Shown one piece after another: positions 55,437 to 63,847 of a DNA stretch of 64,000 bases. The position numbers were made by a program, and so were the translations under genes. Below the pieces are notes generated by a model. It was not told the DNA's origin. It saw nothing but the letters and a program-made list of their open reading frames with translations, and did no database searches. This stretch comes from Amycolatopsis cihanbeyliensis. Its GTDB lineage: Bacteria; Actinomycetota; Actinomycetes; Mycobacteriales; Pseudonocardiaceae. The DNA lies in contig NZ_VFML01000002.1 in assembly GCF_006715045.1 (NCBI RefSeq), positions 372,001 through 436,000 of the forward strand, in the 5' to 3' direction. Position 1 is the first letter of the stretch. Every line of letters starts with the position of its first letter.

Positions 55437-56378
55437 ATGACCGAACAACGCAACGGCACGGAGAGTGAGGAACTGGTCCGCAACCACACCTTCGACGCCG
55501 AGGGCCCGCTGGAGCTGGATGTCAGCCTCACCGTGGGCCGGGTGGACATCCGGCTCGGCGAGCAGGACGAGCGGACCGGACCAACCGAGTCACGACCCGC
55601 GCTGGTCGAGGTGCGGCACGACCCCGGCGCGCAGGCGCCCTGGTTGAGCGGGGTATCCAGCCTGCTGGCCTGGGTCGGTGAGCAGTTCGGCCAGCAACTC
55701 GGCACGGACCTGGGTGGAAGCCCCGCCGATGCGGTGCAGCAGACCAGGGTGGAGAAGGTCGGCAACCGGCTGGTGGTACGCGGGCCGAAACCCCTGCCCC
55801 TGCGCAACATCCCGCTCGCGGTGACCGTGCACGCGCCCGCGGGTTCGGCGCTGCAGGTGCGGTCGGGTGCGGCCGCGGTCGACGTCACCGGGGCGGCCGG
55901 CCGGGTCGACGTGTCCAGCGGTTCCGGCGAGGTGAGCGTGGAACGGTCGGACGGCGCGGCCATCGTGCGCAGCGGGACCGGCGCGATCCGGCTCGGCCCG
56001 ATCCCGTCCGGGCTGCACCTGCGTACCGGTAGCGGCGATGTCGAGGTCGCCTCGCTGGGCGGCACGGCCACCCTGGCCACCGGAACCGGAACGGTCTGGG
56101 TCGGAACCTCCGCCGGCGAGGTGCAGGTACGCAGCGGCGGTGGCGGCCTGTCGGTTGCGGACGCCTCCTCGGGCTCGCTGGAGCTGGTCACCGGTTCCGG
56201 GGATATCCGGATCGGCATCCGCCCCGGGGTGCTCGCCGAGGTCAAGCTGTCCTCCGGCTCCGGCACGGTGTCCAGCGAGCTGGATGTGACCGAGCAACCG
56301 ACGGATCGGCTCGAAACGCTGAACGTGCGTGCCCGCACCGGCTCGGGCAACGCGGTGCTCACCCGCGCCACCGGGTAA
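55437..56378 (+). CDS. DUF4097-family beta-repeat protein
   Basis: 313 residues with repeated short beta units: GSGEVSV, GTGAIRL, GSGDVEV, GTGTVWV, GGGLSV, GSGDIRI, GSGTVSS. This is the parallel-beta pattern of DUF4097 (adhesin-like) proteins, which occur next to envelope-stress regulators. No signal peptide is evident. Cotranscribed with the RHH gene and followed by a strong hairpin. Confidence 0.82.
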   Translation: MTEQRNGTESEELVRNHTFDAEGPLELDVSLTVGRVDIRLGEQDERTGPTESRPALVEVRHDPGAQAPWLSGVSSLLAWVGEQFGQQLGTDLGGSPADAVQQTRVEKVGNRLVVRGPKPLPLRNIPLAVTVHAPAGSALQVRSGAAAVDVTGAAGRVDVSSGSGEVSVERSDGAAIVRSGTGAIRLGPIPSGLHLRTGSGDVEVASLGGTATLATGTGTVWVGTSAGEVQVRSGGGGLSVADASSGSLELVTGSGDIRIGIRPGVLAEVKLSSGSGTVSSELDVTEQPTDRLETLNVRARTGSGNAVLTRATG

Positions 56379-56386
56379 CCGCACCG

Positions 56387-56426
56387 GAGGTCGCCGCCTT
56401 CCCCCTCTCGGGAAGGCGGCGACCTC
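56387..56426. terminator. Hairpin between the DUF4097 gene and the chitinase gene
   Basis: A 17-bp perfect stem (GAGGTCGCCGCCTTCCC) with a 6-nt loop starts 9 bp after the DUF4097 stop, between two convergent genes. Confidence 0.85.
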
Positions 56427-56448
56427 GCGGGGACGGTCGGTACCGGCG

Positions 56449-58383
56449 TCAGCCGATGCCGTTGTGCACGGCGGTCATCAGCTCACCGTTGGCGGTATCG
56501 CCGTCCATCGACCAGATCATCGCCCCGCCCAGACCGTGATCGTTGATCCACGCCGTCTTGCGGGCGATCTCGGTCGGGTCGTCGAAGGTCCAGAAGGTGG
56601 TGCCGTCGAACAGCCATGCGTGCCCGGCCTGCTCGTCGCGATACAGCTGATATCCCTGGTTGAGCAACGGTTTGATCTTCTTGTAGTCGTCGATCCCGTC
56701 CTCGTAGGTTCCCGGCGCCGGCCCGGTAGCCTGCTGGTGCAGGCCGTTGTCGGCGTCGGTCACCCCGGTCCAGCCGCGGCTGTAGAACGGGATGCCGAGC
56801 ACCAGCCGGTTGGCCGGGGCACCCTTGCTGGTCCAGGCGTTCACCGCGATCTCGATGCTGAACGGCTTCGGGCCGGGGTCGTTGGCCGGCAGCCGCAGCG
56901 TCGACTGGTTGTTGGTCACCGACTGCCAGGCCCCGTGCAGGTCGTAACCCTGGACCGTGGCGAAGTCGAGGTAGTCGAAGACCTTGTCCACCTCGTAGCC
57001 CGCGGTCACCTTGTCCGGGTCGGCCGGAAGGAACGCGGTCAGCTCGTAGTGCTCGCCGGTGGTCGCGCCGTAGGCGTCCAGCTGGTCCCGCCACTCCTGC
57101 AACAGCAGGGTGAAGTTGCGCTTGTCCTCGGGCCGGACCACGTTGCCCTCGGCACCTTCCGAACCGGGCCACTCCCAGTCGAGGTCGATACCGTCGAACA
57201 CCCCTGCCGCGGCACCGGCACCGCCCTGCGGCTCACCACCGATCTTCGGCAGGTTGCCCTTGATCCACATGTCCAGGCAGGAGGACACGTGTGCCTCGCG
57301 GGAGGCCTCGGTCAGTGCGGCGTTGGAGAAGTACTTCGACCAGGTCCACCCGCCCAGCGACAGGTTGACCTTCAGGTGCGGGTGCTTCTCCTTCAGCTGC
57401 TTGAGCTGGTTCAGGTTGCCCGCCAGCGGCTGGCTGTAGCTGTCGGCCTGGCCGTTGACGGTCTGGTCGGCCCGGAACCGCCGCTGGTAGTCCGCCCAGG
57501 CGTCACCCTGGCCGGTCTGGTTGGCCTGGAAGCACTTGCCCGAGGAGTCGAGGTTGCCGAACGCGTAGTTGATGTGTGTCAGCTTCTCCGCGGAGCCGGA
57601 GGTGTCCAGGTCCTTCACCAGGTAGTTGCGATCGTAGATGCCCCACTGGGTGAAGTACCCGACCTTGCGGTCGCCGCCGGGCCCCGGCTCGCCGAACTCC
57701 TTGGTGGTCGCCGAGACCGGCTGGCTCAGGCCGGAGACGTTCCCGGCCTCGTCCTTGGCTCGCACCCGGAAGGTGTAGGTCGTCTCCGGCTGCAGGCCGC
57801 CCGCGGTGAACGAGGTGGACGCGGTGCTGCCCACCGGGGTGGTGGAGTCGCCCTGGAAGACCTCGTAGCCGGTCACGCCCACGTTGTCCTGCGCCGGGCT
57901 CCAGCTCAGCGGGATGGTGCTGCTGGTGGTCTCCCCCGCGCCGAGCCCGGCGGGCACGCTCGGCGCCTGGGTGTCGGGTTCGCCGGAGGAGCCGTCGCAC
58001 GGGTTGCCGTTGACCGTGCAGTCGACCGGCTCACCGGGGCCGGAGCCGTTGAAACCGAAGCTGGTCGAGCCACCCGCGGGCACGTTCCCGTTGTAGGAGC
58101 GGTTGGTGAAGGTGTAGTGGTCGCCGGAGCGGGTCATCTGCGCTTCCCAGGTCGACCCGATGCTGGTACCGGACGGCAGGTCGAGCTCCACCGTCCAGGA
58201 GGTCAGCGCGGTCGATCCGGCCTCGATCTCGACCTGCCCGGTGAACCCGGTCCCCCAGTCGGACACCTTGGTGAAGGTGGCGGTGGGGTTGGTCGCGGCC
58301 TGCGCGGTCCCGGTCACGGCGCCGGCCAGCGCGAGGGACGCGGCCATGAGCAGGGTGCCAAAACGCCATCGTTTTGTGGACAT
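56449..58383 (-). CDS. Secreted chitinase, CBM2-FnIII-GH18
   Basis: 644 residues: Sec signal (cleavage near AQAA, residue 30), a family 2 cellulose/chitin-binding domain (about 31-120, with Cys pair 122/129), an FnIII domain (about 140-228) and a GH18 catalytic domain (about 238-644). The catalytic motif is FDGIDLDWEWP with Glu404 as acid/base. AGGAGA lies upstream of the ATG. Two DasR-type sites lie 66-100 bp upstream of the start. Chitin breakdown releases chito-oligosaccharides and GlcNAc, feeding the PTS permease at the other end of the window. Confidence 0.93.
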   Translation of the reverse strand: MSTKRWRFGTLLMAASLALAGAVTGTAQAATNPTATFTKVSDWGTGFTGQVEIEAGSTALTSWTVELDLPSGTSIGSTWEAQMTRSGDHYTFTNRSYNGNVPAGGSTSFGFNGSGPGEPVDCTVNGNPCDGSSGEPDTQAPSVPAGLGAGETTSSTIPLSWSPAQDNVGVTGYEVFQGDSTTPVGSTASTSFTAGGLQPETTYTFRVRAKDEAGNVSGLSQPVSATTKEFGEPGPGGDRKVGYFTQWGIYDRNYLVKDLDTSGSAEKLTHINYAFGNLDSSGKCFQANQTGQGDAWADYQRRFRADQTVNGQADSYSQPLAGNLNQLKQLKEKHPHLKVNLSLGGWTWSKYFSNAALTEASREAHVSSCLDMWIKGNLPKIGGEPQGGAGAAAGVFDGIDLDWEWPGSEGAEGNVVRPEDKRNFTLLLQEWRDQLDAYGATTGEHYELTAFLPADPDKVTAGYEVDKVFDYLDFATVQGYDLHGAWQSVTNNQSTLRLPANDPGPKPFSIEIAVNAWTSKGAPANRLVLGIPFYSRGWTGVTDADNGLHQQATGPAPGTYEDGIDDYKKIKPLLNQGYQLYRDEQAGHAWLFDGTTFWTFDDPTEIARKTAWINDHGLGGAMIWSMDGDTANGELMTAVHNGIG

Positions 58384-58448
58384 CTGTCTCCTAATGCTTC
58401 GAGAGCAGGGTTCTCGGTGTGGGCGCGAAGCCCGCCCCGAGCAACATG

Positions 58449-58482
58449 TGGTCTAGACCACCATTTCGTCAAGGTCTAGACC
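58449..58482 (-). promoter_or_regulatory. Two DasR-type operators (dre) upstream of the chitinase gene
   Basis: Site 1: TGGTCTAGACCA at 58449-58460, a perfect palindrome. Site 2: GGTCTAGACC at 58473-58482 with one mismatch in the flanking arm. The spacing between centres is 23 bp. The pattern is that of DasR, the GntR-family repressor released by glucosamine-6-phosphate in actinobacteria. Binding is inferred from the sequence. Confidence 0.75.
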
Positions 58483-58759
58483 ACCGTTGTCACCCGAATG
58501 CAACTGTGTGGGTGGTGCTCCCGGCCGGGACAGGCTCGGCTGGACCTTGGTGTCCATGCATGTCGTCGGCCCGGTGTTCATCGGCCGGACCGCCGAATCC
58601 GGCCGTTGCACGCCGCGGGCGACTGCGTCGAGCTGGGCGACCTGGTCGTGGCCGGAACTGCTCGGTCCCTGCGCCGGATCCACCCAGAACCCCTGACAGC
58701 TGCGGCGATTGACCGCGGGGCTGCGAACGGCGCAGGCCGGCATGCCGAGACGCCGTGCG

Positions 58760-59090
58760 CTCCGGACCTGGTCGCCTCCTCCCGAGTCACCTGGCCGTTG
58801 CTGGTGGTCAGCGAGGGACTTGCCAACCAGGACGCCGAGGCGGGCCCGAGCGCAGGGTCGCCTGGGACGGACCTGCGCCGGGAGATCGCCGCGGCGGACA
58901 GGCTGCTGGTCATCACCCGGAGTACAACGGCTCCATCCCCGATGAACCGAGGAACGCGATCGACTGGGCTCCCGGCCGCGCGGCGAGTGTGTGCCGAGCG
59001 GCAAGCCGGCCGCGGTGCTGCACAACCTGCGGGAACACGTCGGCGGCCTGATCGGGGTGGCCCGAGCCGGGCGCGCGGTCCCGGTCGCTA
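58760..59090 (+). pseudogene. Decayed NADPH-dependent FMN reductase
   Basis: Pieces of a flavodoxin-like NADPH:FMN reductase can be read in different frames: SEGLANQDAEAGPSAGS, TDLRREIAAADRLLVIT in one frame, PEYNGSIPDEPRNAIDWA in the next, then SGKPAAVL in the third. The shift near 58917 fits loss of one C before CCGGAGTAC. The N-terminal Rossmann part is missing. The rest of 58490-58760 shows no gene I can support. Confidence 0.6.
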
Positions 59091-60305
59091 CCCGCGCCGC
59101 AGGACCGAGCGCAGCGGACCGGCCAGGGCACCACGCTCCCCGACCGCGACCCCGTCCAGCTCGAGCCACTCCGCCATCGCCCGGAGCTCGCCCGCGAGCT
59201 CCGCGACGACGCGGCCGTGGTCGGCTCCGGGTTCGGCGAAGGCGCCCGGCACTCGCAGCACGCCCCGGGCCCGGTCTGCCTTCAGGTCGACCCGGCCGAC
59301 CAGCTCGCCGTCCAGCAGGAAAGGGAACACGTAGTAGCCGTAGGCCCGCTTCGGCTCCGGCACGTAGATCTCGATCCGGTAGTGGAAGCCGAACAGCCGC
59401 TCGGTCCGCGAACGTTCCCAGATCAGCGGGTCGAACGGGCAGAGCAGGGCTCGCCCGGGAACGGAGCGGGGAGCCTTGGCCGAGGCGTGCCGGTAGGCCT
59501 GCGCCCGCCAGCCGCGCACGGTGACCGGTTCCACGCTGCCCTGTTCCACCAGCTCGGCCACGGCCCGCTGACTGACGTCCGGCCCGAGCCGGTAGTAGTC
59601 CCGCAGGTCCGGTTCGGTGGCGATGCCCAGCGCCCGCGCCGCCCGATCGGTCAGCTCCCGCGCGGCCTGCTCGGGATCGACCTGCCTGGCCAGGACCTCC
59701 GGGGGCAGCACACGTTCGGGCAGGTCGTAGCAGCGCTGGAAACTCCGTCTGGTGCCGGTGGTGAGCTGCCCCATCGCGAACAGCCACTCGCAGACCTTCT
59801 TCACCTCTGAGCGATCCCACCAGGCGCCCTGCTTGCGGGTGGAGCCGCCGGTGAGCTGCCGCTCGATCGTGCCGGCCCCCACCGGGCCGAGTTCCTTCAC
59901 CACGGCCACCACATCGTCCACAAGGGACGGTGAGTTGTCGATGATCCGCTGGTAGCCCTTCCACCAGCCGCGCCGCTTGGCGCCGGACTGCAGCAGCGGC
60001 CAGTCCTCGACCGGCACCAGGCTGGCCTCATGCGCCCAGTACTCCACCAGCAGCCGCGGCCTGCGGGCGGAATGCGACCAGGCGGCATCGTCCACCAGCG
60101 CGGGATCGTAGGACCCCAGCCGGGCGAACAGCGGCGCGTAGTGCGCACGCACCGCGACGTTGACCGAGTCCAGTTGGAACAACTGCACCCTGGACAGCAC
60201 GCGCCGCAGGTGCCGCCGGGTGGGCTCACCTTCCGGCCGTGGGTCCGTGAAACCCTGGGCCGCCAGCGCGATCCGCCTGGCGACCGCCGTACTCACCGTT
60301 CGCAT
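59088..60305 (-). CDS. AlkZ/YcaQ-family DNA glycosylase
   Basis: 405 residues of the HTH_42 superfamily, which unhooks DNA interstrand crosslinks or removes bulky bases. The N-terminal QLDSVNVAVRAHY carries the QxD catalytic motif of the YcaQ type, as opposed to QxQ in the AlkZ type. The tandem winged-helix arrangement is implied by length and RSRTERLFGFHYRIEIYVPEPKR. The start at 60305 overlaps the upstream EamA gene by 13 bp. Confidence 0.85.
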   Translation of the reverse strand: MRTVSTAVARRIALAAQGFTDPRPEGEPTRRHLRRVLSRVQLFQLDSVNVAVRAHYAPLFARLGSYDPALVDDAAWSHSARRPRLLVEYWAHEASLVPVEDWPLLQSGAKRRGWWKGYQRIIDNSPSLVDDVVAVVKELGPVGAGTIERQLTGGSTRKQGAWWDRSEVKKVCEWLFAMGQLTTGTRRSFQRCYDLPERVLPPEVLARQVDPEQAARELTDRAARALGIATEPDLRDYYRLGPDVSQRAVAELVEQGSVEPVTVRGWRAQAYRHASAKAPRSVPGRALLCPFDPLIWERSRTERLFGFHYRIEIYVPEPKRAYGYYVFPFLLDGELVGRVDLKADRARGVLRVPGAFAEPGADHGRVVAELAGELRAMAEWLELDGVAVGERGALAGPLRSVLRRG

Positions 60306-61249
60306 GATGGAGCCATCGTGCCAGCACCCACCGACACTTTTCGTTCCGGTCGGGCTCCGGCGCGCTCCGCCCGCACCACCACCAGCACGGCCAGCACCAC
60401 CAGCGCTCCCCCAACGAGTTGCCCCAGCCCGATGCGCTCGTCCGCGATCAGCACGCCGAGCAGCACCGCGATCGCCGGGTTGACGTAGGCGTAGGTGGCC
60501 ACCGTGGACACCGGCAGCCGGTGCAGCACGTAGACGTAGGCGCTGTAGCCGATCAGCGAGCCCGCGACGACCAGGTACCCCAACGCCAGCCAGGATTCGG
60601 TGGTGACCGCGTCAGGGTCGATCCGCTGCCCGGAAAGCAGCCCGACCACGTTCAGTGCCACCCCGGCGGTGCACAGCTGCACGGCGGAACCGGCGAACGG
60701 GTTGGCGGGCATCGGCAGCCGGGTGGTCGCCACGGTGCCGATGGACCAGCTCAGCGCCGCCAGCAGCACGGCGAACGGACCCCACCAGGCCGAACCGTGT
60801 GCGCCGTCGCCGGTGGAACCCAGCAGCAGCAACACCGCCAGACCCGCCAGTCCGAGCAGCACCCCGAACAGGGTGCCGCCCGGCGTACGCTGGCCGAGGG
60901 CACGGCGCAGAAGCAGCACGAACAGCGGGACGCAGGCGACCAGCAGGGCCGCCAGGCCGGAGGCGACCTGGGTCTCGGCGATGGTGAGGATGCCCTGGCC
61001 ACCACCGGCCATCAGCAGGCCGACCAGCGCGGCGGAACCCAGTTGCGCGCGGGTCATCCGCAACGCGGAGCGGCCGCCGAAGATCAGCACGAGGGCGAGC
61101 AGGATCGGGCCGGCCATGGCGAACCGCAGGCCGGCCCCCAGCAGTGGCGGCAGCGAGTCGACGAGGTACCGGATCCCCAGGTAGGTGGATCCCCAGACGA
61201 CGTAGACGGTGCCGAGCGCACTCCAGGCCAGCCATGATCGATTGCCCAT
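60293..61249 (-). CDS. EamA-family transporter (DMT superfamily)
   Basis: 318 residues, ten membrane segments, starting SALGTVYVVWGSTYLGIRY, the signature of drug/metabolite exporters of the YedA type. The second repeat contains FAVLLAALSWSIGTVATTRL. It overlaps the downstream glycosylase gene, suggesting one message. Substrate not known. Confidence 0.88.
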   Translation of the reverse strand: MGNRSWLAWSALGTVYVVWGSTYLGIRYLVDSLPPLLGAGLRFAMAGPILLALVLIFGGRSALRMTRAQLGSAALVGLLMAGGGQGILTIAETQVASGLAALLVACVPLFVLLLRRALGQRTPGGTLFGVLLGLAGLAVLLLLGSTGDGAHGSAWWGPFAVLLAALSWSIGTVATTRLPMPANPFAGSAVQLCTAGVALNVVGLLSGQRIDPDAVTTESWLALGYLVVAGSLIGYSAYVYVLHRLPVSTVATYAYVNPAIAVLLGVLIADERIGLGQLVGGALVVLAVLVVVRAERAGARPERKVSVGAGTMAPSCER

Positions 61250-61340
61250 GAGCAGACCGTCTCATAACCACTGACAAAAATACAGTGGTTATTCGACACC
61301 GTGCTGGCCCGCGCCGGAGCGGGCCACGTACGTTGGGTGT

Positions 61341-61901
61341 ATGAGCACAGCTCAGGTCCGCAGCGCCCGCACCGACGACGCCGCCGAGATCGGCCGGATC
61401 CAGCGCGACACCTGGCGCGCCGCGTACACGGACATCCTCGGGGCGAGCGTGCTGGATAGGCTGGATGCCGAGGACGTCGAACGGCAGTGGGCGGACGCGG
61501 TCGCCCATCCGGAGACCGGCGTCTACCTGGCATTCGAGGGCGAGTTTCCGGTGGGTTTCTGCGTCGCCGGGCCGGCTCCGGAACCGGAGGTCGCTAGCGC
61601 GGACGGTGACCTGCCCGCGGACGCCGCCCGCACCGGGCTGATCGGCACCATCCTGGTCGAGCCCCGGTGGGGCCGCCGAGGCCACGGTGGCCGCCTGCTG
61701 GTCGCGGCCGCCACCGGGCTGCGCGAGCAGGGTGCGGAACGCGGGATCACCTGGGTCGCCCAGTCCGACTCCGCCTCGCTCGCCTTCTTCCGCAGCGTGG
61801 GCTGGAATCCGGACGGAACGATGCGCACCCTCGACACGGGTGAACGGACCGTTCGCGAACTCCGCCTCACCGGCGACCTCGCACTTCACCTCACCGAGTA
61901 G
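61341..61901 (+). CDS. GNAT-family N-acetyltransferase
   Basis: 186 residues with VRSARTDDAAEIGRIQRDTWRAAYTDI at the start and LVEPRWGRRGHGGRLLVAAA as the acetyl-CoA motif. TACGTT is 6 nt before the ATG, a leaderless pattern. Acceptor unknown. It is divergent from the EamA gene. Confidence 0.85.
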   Translation: MSTAQVRSARTDDAAEIGRIQRDTWRAAYTDILGASVLDRLDAEDVERQWADAVAHPETGVYLAFEGEFPVGFCVAGPAPEPEVASADGDLPADAARTGLIGTILVEPRWGRRGHGGRLLVAAATGLREQGAERGITWVAQSDSASLAFFRSVGWNPDGTMRTLDTGERTVRELRLTGDLALHLTE

Positions 61902-61909
61902 GCCCGGCC

Positions 61910-61978
61910 ACGTCCGCGAACGGCCAACACGGTTACGTGGGTAGCCAACACGGTGATGTGTTGGCCGTTGGCGTAGGC
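61910..61978. repeat. 21-bp intergenic repeat array 3 with an opposing unit
   Basis: Two minus-oriented units (61951-61931 GTGTTGGCTACCCACGTAACC in two parts of 11 and 10 bases, and 61930-61910) share the period and core of the other arrays. A third unit (61958-61978) faces them, making the hairpin GCCAACAC-GGTGAT-GTGTTGGC. It lies 9 bp after the GNAT stop, where it may also act as a terminator. Confidence 0.65.
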
Positions 61979-62126
61979 GTCGTGGCGGTTCCCGGCCGGG
62001 GCCGGCTCTCTCTCCGGGCGCCGCCTCCCCTGGCTAGGCAAGGCGCTAGCCGGGTTGTCGGTTGCTGTGACCAACACCCGGTCTGGCGCGGAAATACGGT
62101 GCCGCACCGGGCCGGTCGTACCGGGT

Positions 62127-63199
62127 ATGAACAGGGCCGCGGACCACGAGACCGATGTCGTGGTGATCGGTGCGGGGCAGGCCGGGCTGTCCGCCGCCTA
62201 CTTCCTGCGCCGCGCCGGGCTGGACTTCGCCGTGCTCGACCACGGCAAGCGAGCCGGCGGGGCCTGGCAGTACCGGTGGCCCTCGCTGCGGCTGGGCAAG
62301 GTGCACGGAATCCACGACCTGCCGGGCCTCCCGCTCGGCACACCGGACGGCGACCGCCCCGCCGCGGAGGTCGTCTCCGAGTACTTCGACCGCTACGAGC
62401 GGGCCTTCGACCTTCCGGTGCTGCGCCCGGTGGACGTGCGGTCCGTGCGCCGGAGCGAGGACGGCCGGCTGCTGGTGGACAGCGCCACCGAAACCTGGGC
62501 GGCGCGCGCGGTGATCAACGCGACCGGACCTGGGACCGTCCATTCTGGCCGCACTACCCAGGCCAGGACAGCTTCACCGGAAGGCAACCGCACACCGCCG
62601 ACTACACCGGCCCCGCCGAGTTCCGCGGCAAGCACGTCGTGGTGGTCGGCGGCGGCACCTCCGCGGTCCAACTGCTCACCGAGATCGCCACCGAGGGCGA
62701 ACCGGCCGGTACGACCTGGGTGACCCGCAGGCCGCCGGTGTTCCACAAGGGCCCGTTCACCCCTGAGCACGGCCGGGCCGCCGTCGCCAAGGTGGAGAAG
62801 GCCGTGCGGGCGGGTAGGCCGCCCGCCAGCGTGGTGAGCGTTACCGAACTGACCCTCACCCCCGAGGCCGAGCGGGCCCGTGCGGCGGGATTGCTGGACC
62901 GAAAGCCGATGTTCGAGCGGATCACCCCGCACGGTGTCGTCTGGGCGGACGGCACCGTGCAGCGGGCCGACGTGATCCTGTGGGCCACCGGCTTCCGCGC
63001 CACCTTCGACCACCTGGCGCCGTTACGGATCCGCGAACCCGGCGGCGGAATCCGGATGGACGGCACCCGCGTCGTCGCCGAACCGCGCCTGCACCTGGTC
63101 GGCTACGGCCCCTCGGCCAGCACGATCGGCGCCACCAGGGCCGGTCGCGCCGCCGCGCACGCCGTCCATAACCTCATCCTCGCCGGAGCGAGATCGTGA
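62127..63199 (+). pseudogene. FAD/NAD(P)-binding flavoprotein with a frameshift
   Basis: Residues from 62127 read MNRAADHETDVVVIGAGQAGLSAAYFLRRAG (Rossmann GxGxxG) through INATG at about 62524; the continuation DRPFWPHYPGQDSFTG, then VVVVGGGTSAVQLLTE (second GxGxxG) and GFRATFDHLAPL, is in another frame. One base is missing around 62525-62530 (ACCGGACCTGG where ACCGGNACCTGG would keep frame). It resembles CzcO-type flavin monooxygenases. It is either a pseudogene or a sequencing error. Confidence 0.8.
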
Positions 63200-63202
63200 G
63201 CC

Positions 63203-63847
63203 TCAGAGCCCGCTGACCTTCACCGGGAACCTTCTGAGCGTGACGATCGTGGTGTCCGGGAGCACCAGGTCGACGGGGTTCTCCAACTCGTACAGGTCGC
63301 GCTGTGGTGGGAACTGGGTGAGGCGCGCGAAGAGCCGCGCGGGGTCCTCTGTGGTCAGGACAAGCCGTTCGCTGCCCGGCCGGTCGATGGTCATGGTGAA
63401 GCTGAGCACCATGACCATCTCGTACCGGGGCGGGTTCCCCTGGGTCAGCCGGAGTCGGCTCTGCACATCGGCGTCCGGGTTGTTCTGCTCGAGCGTGATC
63501 GTGCCGCCCTCGGTGCCGTTGTCGTCCGGCAGTTTGCCGGTCACCTTGAACTCGAGCGTGCGCAGCCGCACCGAGCGATCCGGGTCGTAAGGGTCCGCCT
63601 CGACTCGGTGCTTGATGCCACCGCGGAAGTCCACCCTCACCAGATCAGTGCGGATCCGCACCTGTGTGTCGGTCGCCAGCATGCTGTACGGGATCTCGGC
63701 GCCGACCGGGGGCAGTTCGTCCCGCTGGGCCTCGGCCGGGGACGCGCCGAGCACGCCCAGCGCCGCCGCACCGCCCATCGCCGCTGTCGCACGCAGGAAT
63801 CCACGGCGGTCCAGGCCGTTGGCGGGGTTGTCGCTCGACGCAGGCAT
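63203..63847 (-). CDS. Tat-exported protein of unknown function
   Basis: 214 residues with a twin-arginine signal (DRRGFLRATAAMGGAAALGV). The mature part is mostly beta strand (VRLRTLEFKVTGKLPDD, YEMVMVLSFTMTID, VLPDTTIVTLRRFPVKV). It resembles the DUF6073-type proteins of Pseudonocardiaceae, though I cite the family from memory. No catalytic motif is seen. Convergent with the flavoprotein remnant, 3 bp apart. Confidence 0.7.
   Translation of the reverse strand: MPASSDNPANGLDRRGFLRATAAMGGAAALGVLGASPAEAQRDELPPVGAEIPYSMLATDTQVRIRTDLVRVDFRGGIKHRVEADPYDPDRSVRLRTLEFKVTGKLPDDNGTEGGTITLEQNNPDADVQSRLRLTQGNPPRYEMVMVLSFTMTIDRPGSERLVLTTEDPARLFARLTQFPPQRDLYELENPVDLVLPDTTIVTLRRFPVKVSGL

Noticed and set aside
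58498..59334. Long open frame on the plus strand after the chitinase promoter
   Set aside because: It mixes the FMN reductase remnant and the antisense of the AlkZ-type gene; codon use and motifs do not run through.
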